The notes beneath the pieces are model-generated. The model was not told the origin of the DNA. It did not search any database and saw only the letters and a list, made by a program, of their open reading frames with translations. 64,000 nucleotides of DNA, from contig NZ_LGTC01000001.1 in NCBI RefSeq assembly GCF_001262605.1, forward strand, positions 248,001 to 312,000. Direction: 5' to 3'. Of this stretch, positions 53,687 through 62,896 are shown piece by piece (positions within the stretch are counted from its first letter, which is position 1; the number at the start of each line of letters is the position of its first letter). A program made the translations under genes and the position numbers. This DNA comes from Pseudobacteroides cellulosolvens ATCC 35603 = DSM 2933. GTDB lineage: Bacteria; Bacillota; Clostridia; Acetivibrionales; DSM-2933.

Positions 53687-54472
53687 ATGCATGATATTAT
53701 ATTTATGAATTACAGATTTAAAAATAGAAAAATAGCTCAAACGATATTATTTGTTCTGATATGTTTAATAACAATGAACCTGTTTTTTCCATGCTTTTCC
53801 TTTGCTATGTCTAAGGATAGGGAGCAGCAAGTGGAAGACAGCCTGAATGATATATTCTCCTCAAAGGAGTTTCAGGAAGCAAATAAGGAGAAAACATTAT
53901 TGGAAAGGTTATCTGATGTTATTGAAGACATACTGGATAAAATAAAACGGGCTTTGGGCCAAATTAATCCTCCTTCAATAGATGATATCCCCATAAAGCC
54001 TCGGGTTAACACAGCGGGACACGGGATTATTTTCTATATTATTATCTTTATCCTGTTGATTTTAATGGCTGCATCAGTAATCTATTTAATTGTAAAATAC
54101 AAAAGAAATAACAGAAAGATTAAAGAGGAGGAAGACTCCGAGCTTTTAAGCCAGCTTAAAGATCCTGAGGAAGTAAGGCTTCAAGCTATGGAATTTTATA
54201 AAAACGGTGATTTCAGGCAGGGAATACGTTTTTTATATCTGTCATTAATCCTTAAACTCAATGAGCAGAACCTTTTAGTGATAAACAAAGCCAAGACCAA
54301 TAAAGAATACATGAACGAATTAAGAACAAAGGAGTATATCCACTTTGACAAGGTTATGGAGTTTACAGGGGTTTTTAACAGATGTTGGTATGGTAACAGG
54401 AATTTGAGCAGGGATATATTTGATAAGTGGTTTTCCGAGTATTCCTCTATTGTAGGGGAGGTAAATTCATGA
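53687..54472 (+). CDS. DUF4129 membrane protein
   Basis: 261 aa. N-terminal hydrophobic segment (about 17-40), then a periplasm-side region with helices, a second membrane helix (about 108-136) and a cytoplasmic DUF4129 domain (QAMEFYKNGDFRQGIRFLYL near 163-182 and FNRCWYGNRNLSRD near 232). Such proteins accompany MoxR/DUF58 genes. The stop overlaps the next ATG (ATGA). Confidence 0.8.
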   Translation: MHDIIFMNYRFKNRKIAQTILFVLICLITMNLFFPCFSFAMSKDREQQVEDSLNDIFSSKEFQEANKEKTLLERLSDVIEDILDKIKRALGQINPPSIDDIPIKPRVNTAGHGIIFYIIIFILLILMAASVIYLIVKYKRNNRKIKEEEDSELLSQLKDPEEVRLQAMEFYKNGDFRQGIRFLYLSLILKLNEQNLLVINKAKTNKEYMNELRTKEYIHFDKVMEFTGVFNRCWYGNRNLSRDIFDKWFSEYSSIVGEVNS

Positions 54473-55494
54473 GAGGCAAAAACATAATTAAAAAAATAAT
54501 AATATTTGTGCTGATAGCTGCCTTTGTTGTGCTGGTTGGAGTTGTTATGGCAAGTATGAGGGACAGTAGAAAATATGAAAAATATACTTCTTATAGCGTA
54601 GATGAAGATGGAGAAAAAGCGTTATATCTTTTAACTGAAAAGATGGGGTACGAGGCGGTAAGGTATAAGAAAACAGTAAGGTTTATGCCCGATTCCGTAA
54701 CTATGGTAGTTGTGCAGCCTGATTATTACAGGTTTTTTGATGAAACAGAGCTTAAGTACATGAAAAAGTGGATTGAAAAAGGAAATTCACTTATTCTCAT
54801 ATATGATGATCCTGAGGGAAATAGTAATATTATTGAGAAACTTGGTGCAGTGTACGACGGAAAATTCCAATCATATAATGAGTGGGCAACATACAAAGCA
54901 GGCGATGGAAGGATGTATGTATGCAATGAAATTGAAATTTTTGCCAATGAGGGTTTGAAGGATAAAATAGGTGCCGTTTCATTTGTAGATGTTATTGATA
55001 GTATTGGAAATAGTACAGTATATTTTAACGAATACTATCACAATATGGGTGAAGGAGTTACTGTAAGTGATATTATTGGTTTTAATGGGGTGCTTGTTTT
55101 CATTCAGATAATATTAGGCATTGGTGTTTTATTCCTTGCAATGTCAAAAAGGCTTGGAAAGCCTGTTGTTGTTTTTGAGACTGTCAAAAGGGCGGAAAAT
55201 GAAAATATTTATGCGTTATCCAATATTTATAAGGTTTCAAAAGCAAATCCATATGTTCTTGATGTAATGTTCAAAAGACTTAAAACAGATCTGGCAAAAT
55301 ACCTTGGTATAGATACGGTCCATGACAACAATGAACTTATTAGGGCTGCATCCTTTGATGGTAGGACCAGGAATTTGGAGATTGCAACAGGGTTTAGCAG
55401 ATGTGAGCAATATATCAATTCCGATAACCGGGATATAAATGAGTTTATATACCTTGCAAAGTGGATAGAGATAATAAGGGAGGAGATAAAGTAA
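54469..55494 (+). CDS. DUF4350 protein
   Basis: 341 aa from ATG 54469, seven bases behind AGGGGAGG and overlapping the previous stop. One N-terminal membrane helix (about 8-28), a GATase-like domain (YSVDEDGEKALYLLTEKMGY, then LKYMKKWIEKGNSLILIYD), a central membrane helix near 200-222 and a helical C-terminus. DUF4350 proteins occur in this operon type throughout Firmicutes and Actinobacteria; function unproven. One base overlaps the MoxR start. Confidence 0.8.
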   Translation: MRGKNIIKKIIIFVLIAAFVVLVGVVMASMRDSRKYEKYTSYSVDEDGEKALYLLTEKMGYEAVRYKKTVRFMPDSVTMVVVQPDYYRFFDETELKYMKKWIEKGNSLILIYDDPEGNSNIIEKLGAVYDGKFQSYNEWATYKAGDGRMYVCNEIEIFANEGLKDKIGAVSFVDVIDSIGNSTVYFNEYYHNMGEGVTVSDIIGFNGVLVFIQIILGIGVLFLAMSKRLGKPVVVFETVKRAENENIYALSNIYKVSKANPYVLDVMFKRLKTDLAKYLGIDTVHDNNELIRAASFDGRTRNLEIATGFSRCEQYINSDNRDINEFIYLAKWIEIIREEIK

Positions 55495-56471
55495 TGGAAG
55501 GAAATTTCGATACTGGAAGCTTGGGATTTACACAAATAAAAGCAAAAGAAATAATTGATGAAGTTTCAAAGGTCGTTGTTGGCCAGTATGCATTGATTGA
55601 ACAAATGGTAGTGGTTATACTGTCAGGAGGACATATTCTTGTAGAGGGTGTTCCGGGACTTGCAAAAACCCTCGCTGCCAAGGTTATAGCAAAGACTATA
55701 AAGGCGGATTTTAAAAGGGTGCAGTTTACACCTGATCTCATGCCGGCAGATATTACCGGTACAAAAGTATATGATGCCAAATCCGGTGAGTTCTATCTTA
55801 GAAAAGGCCCTTTGTTTACCAATATATTCCTAGCAGATGAAATTAACAGGACGCCTCCTAAAACCCAGGCTGCACTGCTAGAATCAATGGAGGAGAGGGC
55901 TATAACAATTGATGGTGAGACCCATATGTTAGGTGAGCCGTTTGTTGTAGTGGCAACACAGAATCCTGTTGAGTATGAAGGAACGTATCCTCTGCCGGAG
56001 GCACAGCTTGACAGATTTATGATGAAGCTTACAGTTGATTATATGCCTCAAAAGTTCGAAAATATGATGCTGGATAAATTTAAAATTGGCTTTAGCAGCT
56101 CTCAGATTGACAAAGCCAATATAAATGCGGTATGCAATTTCGATGATATCAAAAGGTGCAGGGAAGAAATATTAAAGGTTGAAGTGAATGATGGAATTAT
56201 AAACTATATTACTTCAATCGTCAGGGCTACAAGAAATTCGCCCAGCCTGGTGCTGGGAGCAAGCCCGAGGGCATCAATTTCCATTTTACTTGCTGCAAAA
56301 ACACTGGCTGCCATGCAGGGGCGTAATTTTGTAATACCCGAAGACATTAAGGATATTACTGTTCCGGTACTAAGGCATAGGGTAATATTGAAGCCTGAAG
56401 CCAGCATAGACGGTTTAAAAAGCGATGATGTATTGAGAAGCATTTTAGGCAAGGTTGAAGTGCCTAGATAA
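55494..56471 (+). CDS. MoxR-family AAA+ ATPase
   Basis: 325 aa from ATG 55494 behind AGGGAGGAG. Walker A GVPGLAKTLAAK near 50, Walker B IFLADEINRTPPKTQAALLE near 115, sensor 1 ATQNPVEYEGTYPLPEAQLDRF (in two parts, near 150-170) and the C-terminal lid (LGASPRASISILLAA). MoxR ATPases act as chaperones for VWA/DUF58 partners, here the next gene. Confidence 0.95.
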   Translation: MEGNFDTGSLGFTQIKAKEIIDEVSKVVVGQYALIEQMVVVILSGGHILVEGVPGLAKTLAAKVIAKTIKADFKRVQFTPDLMPADITGTKVYDAKSGEFYLRKGPLFTNIFLADEINRTPPKTQAALLESMEERAITIDGETHMLGEPFVVVATQNPVEYEGTYPLPEAQLDRFMMKLTVDYMPQKFENMMLDKFKIGFSSSQIDKANINAVCNFDDIKRCREEILKVEVNDGIINYITSIVRATRNSPSLVLGASPRASISILLAAKTLAAMQGRNFVIPEDIKDITVPVLRHRVILKPEASIDGLKSDDVLRSILGKVEVPR

Positions 56472-56534
56472 TATTTAGTTACTAAGAGATCATTACTAAT
56501 ACTAAAAGTGATCAGATTTAAAAGGAGAATTAAT

Positions 56535-57848
56535 ATGCCTTTTAGCAAAACCTTTGCGGGTTTTATAATACTGGGGATGATACCTATTGTTTTAGGTGCT
56601 TTCTTCGGATTATCGTTTTATATATTTATACTATATAACCTTATACTGTCAGCTCTTCTTATTATTGATTTTATAATAACTCCCGGTATAGATAAGCTTG
56701 AAATACGGCGTGAATGCGACAGGAAGCTGTCTATGGGATCGGAGAATATTATAAAAATTTTTGTAAGGAATAACGGAAGCCATGTTTTGAACATTGAAGC
56801 AAGGGATGAGGTTCCAAGCTATATGGACGTTGTGGGCGGTACTTTAAATATCAAGTCGGTGCCTCATTATGAAAACCCAGGGTCATATACCGTTGTGCCG
56901 CAAAAACGCGGCGAATATACCTTTGGAGATATTCATATAAGATATAGAGGTGTTTTAAAGCTTTGCATGAAATATGGAAGGTTTGATACAAAAGAGAATT
57001 TGAAGGTTTTTCCAAATCTTAGAGACTTGAAAAGGTACAGCTTTGCTTCCTTAAGAAAAAACTTGGTGCTTATAGGTAATAAAAAAATGAAAACCTACGG
57101 AATAGGTACTGAGTTCGAGAGCCTCAGGGAATATTCCGAGGGCGATGATTACAGGAAAGTCAACTGGCTGGCTACAGCAAGGTCAAGCAAGCTTATTGTA
57201 AACAACTATGAGCCTGAAAGGAACCAGCAGGTATATATAATGCTTGATTCGAGCAGGGTAATGAATGCTGAGATCAACTATATAAAGAAGCTTGACTATG
57301 CTATAAACTCTGCATTTTTACTTGCAGAGATAGCTGGGAAAAAGGGAGACAATATAGGCCTTCTGGTTTTTGACAAGGATGTAAAACGTTTTGTTAAATC
57401 GGGGAAGGGTATGACCCATTTCAGTACAATAGCAGATAATCTATATAATGTCGAAGAAAATTTTGTTACTGCCGATTACGACAATGCACTTTTTCACTTG
57501 TGCAAATACCAGAGGAGAAGAAGTCTTTTATGCATATTTACAGACCTTTTTAACTCGCAGGAGGCACTGGCTTTGGTTAGGGCTTTAAAGACCACAGGCA
57601 GAAACCACATACCTCTTGTGATAACAATAAAGGATATGAGGGTTTACGAAATGGCAGCTAACAAAATAAGCACTGTCACCAATATTTATGATAAATGTGC
57701 GGCAGTTAAGGATATTGATGAAAGGGAAAAAATACAAAGGATATTTGAGAGTGCAGGCATAGCTTCCATAGATATACCTCCTGACAAGCTTTCCATGGAG
57801 GTAATTAACAAATATTTAAATATGAAGGCAATGATGCAGCTTAGTTAA
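56535..57848 (+). CDS. DUF58 protein (VWA-like)
   Basis: 437 aa from ATG 56535 behind AAAGGAGAA. Two membrane helices at the N-terminus (about 5-45), a beta domain, the DUF58 core YSEGDDYRKVNWLATARSSK near 215-234, and a VWA-like domain with LDSSRVM (a MIDAS-like D-S-S) near 255. Such proteins pair with MoxR ATPases and probably organise envelope complexes. Confidence 0.9.
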   Translation: MPFSKTFAGFIILGMIPIVLGAFFGLSFYIFILYNLILSALLIIDFIITPGIDKLEIRRECDRKLSMGSENIIKIFVRNNGSHVLNIEARDEVPSYMDVVGGTLNIKSVPHYENPGSYTVVPQKRGEYTFGDIHIRYRGVLKLCMKYGRFDTKENLKVFPNLRDLKRYSFASLRKNLVLIGNKKMKTYGIGTEFESLREYSEGDDYRKVNWLATARSSKLIVNNYEPERNQQVYIMLDSSRVMNAEINYIKKLDYAINSAFLLAEIAGKKGDNIGLLVFDKDVKRFVKSGKGMTHFSTIADNLYNVEENFVTADYDNALFHLCKYQRRRSLLCIFTDLFNSQEALALVRALKTTGRNHIPLVITIKDMRVYEMAANKISTVTNIYDKCAAVKDIDEREKIQRIFESAGIASIDIPPDKLSMEVINKYLNMKAMMQLS

Positions 57849-57866
57849 AGATACCTAACTGTAAAG

Positions 57867-58823
57867 CTAGTTATACTTCTTTCTTCTTATAAATGGTAAT
57901 GCCAAATACAAGCTAAGCAGGATAAAGGAAAGAAGAGAAAATATTAATTTAGCTTCTACAGAGACCTCTGACGGTGTGAAGTAGCCTTCAATTATACCTG
58001 CTACAATAAATAATGGTATTGTGCCGCAAGCAAGATATACAGCTGTTTTACCACCTTTTATCAGGGAATCCTTCCTTGAGTAAACCCCAGGGTTAATTAT
58101 TGACTTGCCTATTATGAGGCCCGCAGCACCGCATACAAAAATACAGAAGAGCTCTAAAACTCCATGGGGAAGTATTAAGGACCAGAAAATAAAAAATACG
58201 TTGTAATTTAAAGCAAGTCCAGCTGCACTGCCTAATATAAAGCCATTGAAAATAAGTATATAAGTTGTGCCAAGCCCTAATGTTATTCCCAAAGCAAATG
58301 CCCTGAGACCTACACCTATATTATTTGTAAAAATGGATGCTGACTGTGTGGCACTGTCCCAGGCACTCCTGCCTGATTTAAGAGTCTTTATGCCTTCGAT
58401 CAATTCTGGCGGTATAAAAGCAGGTGCATTATCGGAATTTAATATTGTAATTATAAAACTGAAAATAACGCCAACCATGAACAAAGCTGTTGATAAAATC
58501 ATGTAGGAAGTGTTATCTTTCAACAACTCAGGGAAGCCTTTAATATAAAATGAAAATATCTTCTTAAACCCTGAAGATTTGGTCGAGTAAATATGGCTGT
58601 GAGCTGATGAAGCAAGGCTGTTAAGATATTCCGTTGTCTTGGATTCTCCAAAAAAGGTCTTGCTATATGATAAGTGGCTGCAAACAATCCTGTAGGATGT
58701 TATGAAGCTATCCAATTCGGATTTGCTCAAAGATTTAAGCTTTTTTGATTTAAGCTTATCGAGTAATGATTCCAAATTGGACCAAATATATGAATTATCA
58801 TTAATAAATTTTTCTTCTCTCAT
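57867..58823 (-). CDS. SpoIIM-family (DUF95) membrane protein
   Basis: 318 aa from ATG 58823 behind AGGGTG. A soluble helical N-terminus (1-100) with a YRIVCSHLSYSK segment, then about five membrane helices; NNIGVGLRAFALGITLGLGT and LPHGVLELFCIFVCGAAGL are hallmarks of the DUF95/SpoIIM family. This is the paralogue that usually accompanies RDD and MoxR genes, distinct from sporulation SpoIIM at 45567. It is convergent to the DUF58 gene and divergent from the RDD gene. Confidence 0.88.
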   Translation of the reverse strand: MREEKFINDNSYIWSNLESLLDKLKSKKLKSLSKSELDSFITSYRIVCSHLSYSKTFFGESKTTEYLNSLASSAHSHIYSTKSSGFKKIFSFYIKGFPELLKDNTSYMILSTALFMVGVIFSFIITILNSDNAPAFIPPELIEGIKTLKSGRSAWDSATQSASIFTNNIGVGLRAFALGITLGLGTTYILIFNGFILGSAAGLALNYNVFFIFWSLILPHGVLELFCIFVCGAAGLIIGKSIINPGVYSRKDSLIKGGKTAVYLACGTIPLFIVAGIIEGYFTPSEVSVEAKLIFSLLSFILLSLYLALPFIRRKKYN

Positions 58824-58897
58824 GGTAAACACCCTGATTTTGTTTTATAATATTTGTGACAGGATTAATTGTATCAGATTTAGACCATTGTTACAAT

Positions 58898-59010
58898 CTA
58901 AATTAAAAGTGTTAATAATCTTACATTTGACGGAGCAAATAACGAACGGTTTTGGCGGGATTTGCGACAGACAAATGTAATAGATTTATCACTTTTAATC
59001 TAAATTAAAA
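58898..59010 (+). repeat. Family C hairpin element, copy between SpoIIM-like and RDD genes
   Basis: ATTAAAAGTGTTAATAATCT, then TACATTTGACGGAGCAAATA and ACGAACGG, with the returning arm CAGACAAATGTAATAGATTT and ATCACTTTTAAT. It lies in the shared upstream region of two divergent genes. Confidence 0.78.
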
Positions 59011-59040
59011 GTTTTATAAGAGGAAGGTAAAACTTACTTT

Positions 59041-59793
59041 ATGAGAAAGATAAAAAACATAATTACTCCAGAAAATGTTTTTATAGATTTTGAATTAGCA
59101 GGCTTAGGGTCAAGATTTTTAGCATTTTTGATAGATTTTATGATACAGTGTTTTTCTATATTTTTAATAATTATTATGATTTTCTCATCCGGGTTTTCTA
59201 TGTATCAAGGTGAAGAAATAGATTCTTATATTACTGCATTAGGTATTGTTGTGGTCTTTGTGATATATAATGGATATTTTATTTTCTTTGAAATGTTAAT
59301 GAACGGACAGTCACCTGGAAAGAGGCTTTTAAATTTAATGGTCATAAAAGAAACAGGTGAAGCAATAACATTTTTTGACTCGGCACTAAGAAACATAATA
59401 AGAGTTATTGATTTTTTGCCGTCTTTTTATCTTGCAGGTTCATTAATTATGGTTTTTAACAAAAATTACAAGAGAATTGGTGATATGGCTGCAAATACCA
59501 TAGTGGTGAAAAAACTGAAGAATGAGAAGCCTTTAACAGCAAAGGATATTCTGGCAGGTTTTAGCATGGAAATTAAAAGTAACGGTACAAATATCTATCC
59601 TGTTAATGAATATGAGTTTAACGTTTTAAAGGAATTTATGGAAAGGAAAGAGCAGCTAGGTGAAAAGAAAAGCCTTTTTACCTTCTACCTTAACAGGTAT
59701 TTTCATTCAAAGTTTAATATGGAAATCAAGGGTAAAAATCCTTATGAATTCTTCAATGAAATATTGTTTATGAATAAGGATAGAGGAAAATGA
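59041..59793 (+). CDS. RDD family membrane protein
   Basis: 250 aa. The RDD hallmark is present: FELAGLGSRFLAFLIDFMIQ (Arg, Asp) in residues 17-36, two or three helices, GQSPGKRLLNLMV near 90-102 and ALRNIIRVIDFLP near 118, ending with NKNYKRIGDMAANTIVV. RDD proteins may be cation antiporters or accessory membrane proteins. The C-terminal 80 residues are a soluble helical extension. It completes the MoxR-DUF58-SpoIIM-RDD gene set. Confidence 0.88.
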   Translation: MRKIKNIITPENVFIDFELAGLGSRFLAFLIDFMIQCFSIFLIIIMIFSSGFSMYQGEEIDSYITALGIVVVFVIYNGYFIFFEMLMNGQSPGKRLLNLMVIKETGEAITFFDSALRNIIRVIDFLPSFYLAGSLIMVFNKNYKRIGDMAANTIVVKKLKNEKPLTAKDILAGFSMEIKSNGTNIYPVNEYEFNVLKEFMERKEQLGEKKSLFTFYLNRYFHSKFNMEIKGKNPYEFFNEILFMNKDRGK

Positions 59794-59886
59794 AATGAAG
59801 CAAAAATGCAGGATTATATATTGACGCCTGCATTTTTAAATGCTAACATTTAGTCATAATCAATTAATTTAATGGATGGTGAAAAT

Positions 59887-61203
59887 ATGTTTGTATCAGA
59901 AGCTTTAAAGACCAATAGTTTGAATCATTTGGAAATTGGGGGATGTGATGCTGTAGAATTGGTAGAAAAGTATGGAACTCCCTTATATGTAATGGATGAA
60001 GGATTGATAAGAAAAAATTGTCGAATATACAAAAATTCAATGGACAAGTATTATAACGGTAATGGGATGGTCCTGTATGCAAGTAAGGCTTTTAGTGCAA
60101 TGGCAATATACAAAATTGTTGACAGCGAGGGCCTTGGTATAGATGTAGTTTCGGGCGGAGAGCTTTATACAGCTTATAAAGCAGGATTTCCAATGGACAA
60201 GGTTTATTTCCATGGGAACAATAAAACCATAGCTGAAATTGAGCTTGCTATTGACAAGGATGTAAGAAGAATTGTAGTAGATAACTTGGAAGAACTCAAA
60301 AATATAGATAGAATTGCAGGAGAAAAAGGTAAAAAAGCTTGTATTTCTTTTAGAATAAAGCCTGGAATAGATGCACATACACATGATTTTGTTCAGACCG
60401 GCCAGATCGATTCTAAATTTGGTGTTGCACTTGAGAATGGCGAAGCTTTAGATATAATAAAGTTTGCATCCACTCTTAAAAATGTATCTGTGGTAGGTGT
60501 TCACTGTCATATAGGCTCCCAGATTTTCGACCTGGCACCATTTGAATTGGCAGCAAAGGTAATGCTGGAGTTTATCAGCCAAATCAAAAATGAAACAGGA
60601 ATTGTGATTGAAGAGCTTAACTTGGGCGGTGGATTTGGAATCAAATACATCCCTGCACATGATCCAATTGAGTATGATAGTTATATTGAGTCTGTTTCAA
60701 AAGTTGTAAAAGGGATCTGTGAGGACAAGAGAATTAAATTGCCTTTTATTGTTATGGAACCGGGCAGATCGATAGTTGCATCAGCAGGTATAACACTTTA
60801 TAAGGTAGGTGCGGTAAAAGAAATTAAGAATGTTAGAACCTATGTGTCTGTTGATGGGGGTATGGCAGACAATCCGAGATATGCTCTTTACCAGTCGCCT
60901 TATGATGCTGTGCTTGCAAACAGACTTAATGCACCTAAGGAAAATGTTATTACCATTGCAGGCAAGTGCTGTGAATCTGGTGATATTCTCATAAAGGATA
61001 TCAATTTTCCAAAGGTTACAGCAGGGGATATAATAGCTGTTATGGCTACAGGTGCGTATAACTACTCAATGTCAAGCAATTACAATAGAATTCCTCGTCC
61101 ACCTGTTGTATTGGTTCATGAAGGAAAGTCAAGGCTCATTGTTAAAGGCGAGGACTATGAAGATATAATAAGAAACGATATAATCCCTGAGGATTTAGGC
61201 TAG
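59887..61203 (+). CDS. lysA: Diaminopimelate decarboxylase
   Basis: 438 aa from ATG 59887, behind GGATGGTGA; the ATG at 59872 sits before that site. PLP-binding Lys in VLYASKAFSA near 58-67, GVHCHIGSQIF, GGGFGIKY, EPGRSIVA and KCCESGDILI are all present. Fold type III PLP enzyme; it makes lysine from meso-diaminopimelate. Promoter region has no visible lysine riboswitch. Confidence 0.97.
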   Translation: MFVSEALKTNSLNHLEIGGCDAVELVEKYGTPLYVMDEGLIRKNCRIYKNSMDKYYNGNGMVLYASKAFSAMAIYKIVDSEGLGIDVVSGGELYTAYKAGFPMDKVYFHGNNKTIAEIELAIDKDVRRIVVDNLEELKNIDRIAGEKGKKACISFRIKPGIDAHTHDFVQTGQIDSKFGVALENGEALDIIKFASTLKNVSVVGVHCHIGSQIFDLAPFELAAKVMLEFISQIKNETGIVIEELNLGGGFGIKYIPAHDPIEYDSYIESVSKVVKGICEDKRIKLPFIVMEPGRSIVASAGITLYKVGAVKEIKNVRTYVSVDGGMADNPRYALYQSPYDAVLANRLNAPKENVITIAGKCCESGDILIKDINFPKVTAGDIIAVMATGAYNYSMSSNYNRIPRPPVVLVHEGKSRLIVKGEDYEDIIRNDIIPEDLG

Positions 61204-61243
61204 GAGTGCATTGCAATGCAGTGCGATGAAAGGATGTAAAACT

Positions 61244-62839
61244 ATGTTTAAAAAACGAGTGCCAAGTCTGCTTCTTGCAGCAATTTTCAGCCTGTCTTTA
61301 GCTGTTAATACCAATGCAGCTACTGGCGAAAACGGTACATGGAAAACTGATGGACAGGCAGTAACCCTGGATTCTAAGGAAAAGTCAGTTACAGAGGATG
61401 TTTATAGTACCAATAAGTCTGTACAGGAAGATGTGTATAGTACCAATACAGAAGTGGTGACGCCTCAAGAGGAAGATTATGCACCTACTGTTATTCCAAC
61501 ACCTATGCCAACACCTGTAAAGGATCAAATAGGTTCTATATCAAATGTATCTGTCGAACTGGATAAGAAGGCATTAAACATTAGAACCATAAACATAAAT
61601 GGCAGATATTATGCAGCTTTAGCTGACCTTTGCTATTATCTAAATGTGGATTACAAAGCAGATGTTAACACAAAGATAGTAAACATTTTTAAGGATAAAA
61701 AAACTACCATAAAGAGTGCGGAAAAATTTATTAAAAGGAGCCGTATAGACCTTGTAAAAGTTCTTCCTGGACAATACAGTATTAAGATTGATAACATAGA
61801 CACATGCCTCGAGTCTTATATTTATGCTGGGAGGTCATATGTTCCGGTTAGATATTTTATGGAGATGTTCGATAAAACAATAGATTATTTAGCTGCCAGA
61901 AACACTATATCAATCTCCAAAGCTCAAGACCAGGTTATAGGAGCTGTAAATGGCGTATCATTATATAAAAGTGATTTTGATTTTTTCTATAATGGGCAGA
62001 GTAAAAATGTAGCAGAATCTGCAACTAAAGAAAATTTGGACAGCGAGCTGAAAAAGCTAAAGCAGACGGTTTTTGATTATATTGTAGAAGAAGCTCTTAT
62101 AAAGATGAATATGCCTAAAAGCCATACAGTTCTTACAGACAGTGGTTACAATGAAATTAATTCATATATAAGCAGAATGGTTGAAAGATATGGCGGAATT
62201 GAAAAGCTAAGAAGCGTTTTGGCTCAAGACAAGGTATCCTTCAACCAGTTTATACAATATACAAAATCAAGCTATTTAAGCACAAACTATTTAAATTCAC
62301 TGATTAAGGATGTCAAGGCAACTGATGAAGAGATAGAGAAGTATTATCAGGATAATAAAAAATCATTTGTTCAGCCTGAAAAGGTAAAAGCAAAGCATAT
62401 ATTATTTTTTACAGTAGATCAGGCAACAGGCGGGGATTATCCAAAAGAAAAAATAGAAGAAATAGAAAAGAAAGCAAAAGAGGTCTTAAAGAGCATAAGA
62501 GATGGAGCCGATTTTGATGAGATGATGAAGAAATACGGTGAGGACCCCGGTGCCAAGCAGATGCCTGAAGGGTACACATTCAGCAGGGGTGAAATGGTAA
62601 AGGAATTTGAGGAATCGGCGTTTGCCATGAAGGTAGGAGAAGTAAGCGATCTAGTTAAGACTGAATATGGGTATCATATTATAAAAGTTGTTGATAAGAC
62701 ACCTGAGAAACAAATTCAGCTTAATGAAGTAACAGAAAGCATAAAACCTGAATTGGACCAGAAGGCTCAAAGCGATTATTTACAAGGTTTGCTCGATAAA
62801 TGGAAGGCTGCAAGCAATATAGTGAATAATATGAAATGA
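61244..62839 (+). CDS. PrsA-like peptidyl-prolyl isomerase with stalk domain
   Basis: 531 aa from ATG 61244, behind AAAGGATG; upstream in-frame ATGs precede that site. Signal peptide 1-25 or so (cut near NTNA), without a lipobox Cys. Residues about 50-80 contain two EDVYSTN repeats and a Pro-rich linker (IPTPMPTP). Then a copper amine oxidase-N-like domain (about 95-225; ADLCYYLN, GRSYVPVRYFMEMF). A SurA_N-like helical part follows, and a PpiC parvulin domain (about 375-480: VKAKHILFF, DGADFDEMMKKYGEDPGA, EYGYHIIKV). It probably folds exported proteins at the wall. Confidence 0.85.
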   Translation: MFKKRVPSLLLAAIFSLSLAVNTNAATGENGTWKTDGQAVTLDSKEKSVTEDVYSTNKSVQEDVYSTNTEVVTPQEEDYAPTVIPTPMPTPVKDQIGSISNVSVELDKKALNIRTININGRYYAALADLCYYLNVDYKADVNTKIVNIFKDKKTTIKSAEKFIKRSRIDLVKVLPGQYSIKIDNIDTCLESYIYAGRSYVPVRYFMEMFDKTIDYLAARNTISISKAQDQVIGAVNGVSLYKSDFDFFYNGQSKNVAESATKENLDSELKKLKQTVFDYIVEEALIKMNMPKSHTVLTDSGYNEINSYISRMVERYGGIEKLRSVLAQDKVSFNQFIQYTKSSYLSTNYLNSLIKDVKATDEEIEKYYQDNKKSFVQPEKVKAKHILFFTVDQATGGDYPKEKIEEIEKKAKEVLKSIRDGADFDEMMKKYGEDPGAKQMPEGYTFSRGEMVKEFEESAFAMKVGEVSDLVKTEYGYHIIKVVDKTPEKQIQLNEVTESIKPELDQKAQSDYLQGLLDKWKAASNIVNNMK

Positions 62840-62861
62840 CAACTAAGACATGAATAAAAAG

Positions 62862-62893
62862 ATAAGAGGTGGCATTAGCCACCTCTTATTTAC
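62862..62893. terminator. Bidirectional terminator
   Basis: Perfect 12-bp stem ATAAGAGGTGGC/GCCACCTCTTAT (62862-62873 with 62878-62889) with an ATTA loop, between the foldase gene and the convergent S2P-like gene. A short remnant of family A (ACTAAGACATGAATAAAAA) precedes it. Confidence 0.88.
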
Positions 62894-62896
62894 TCT

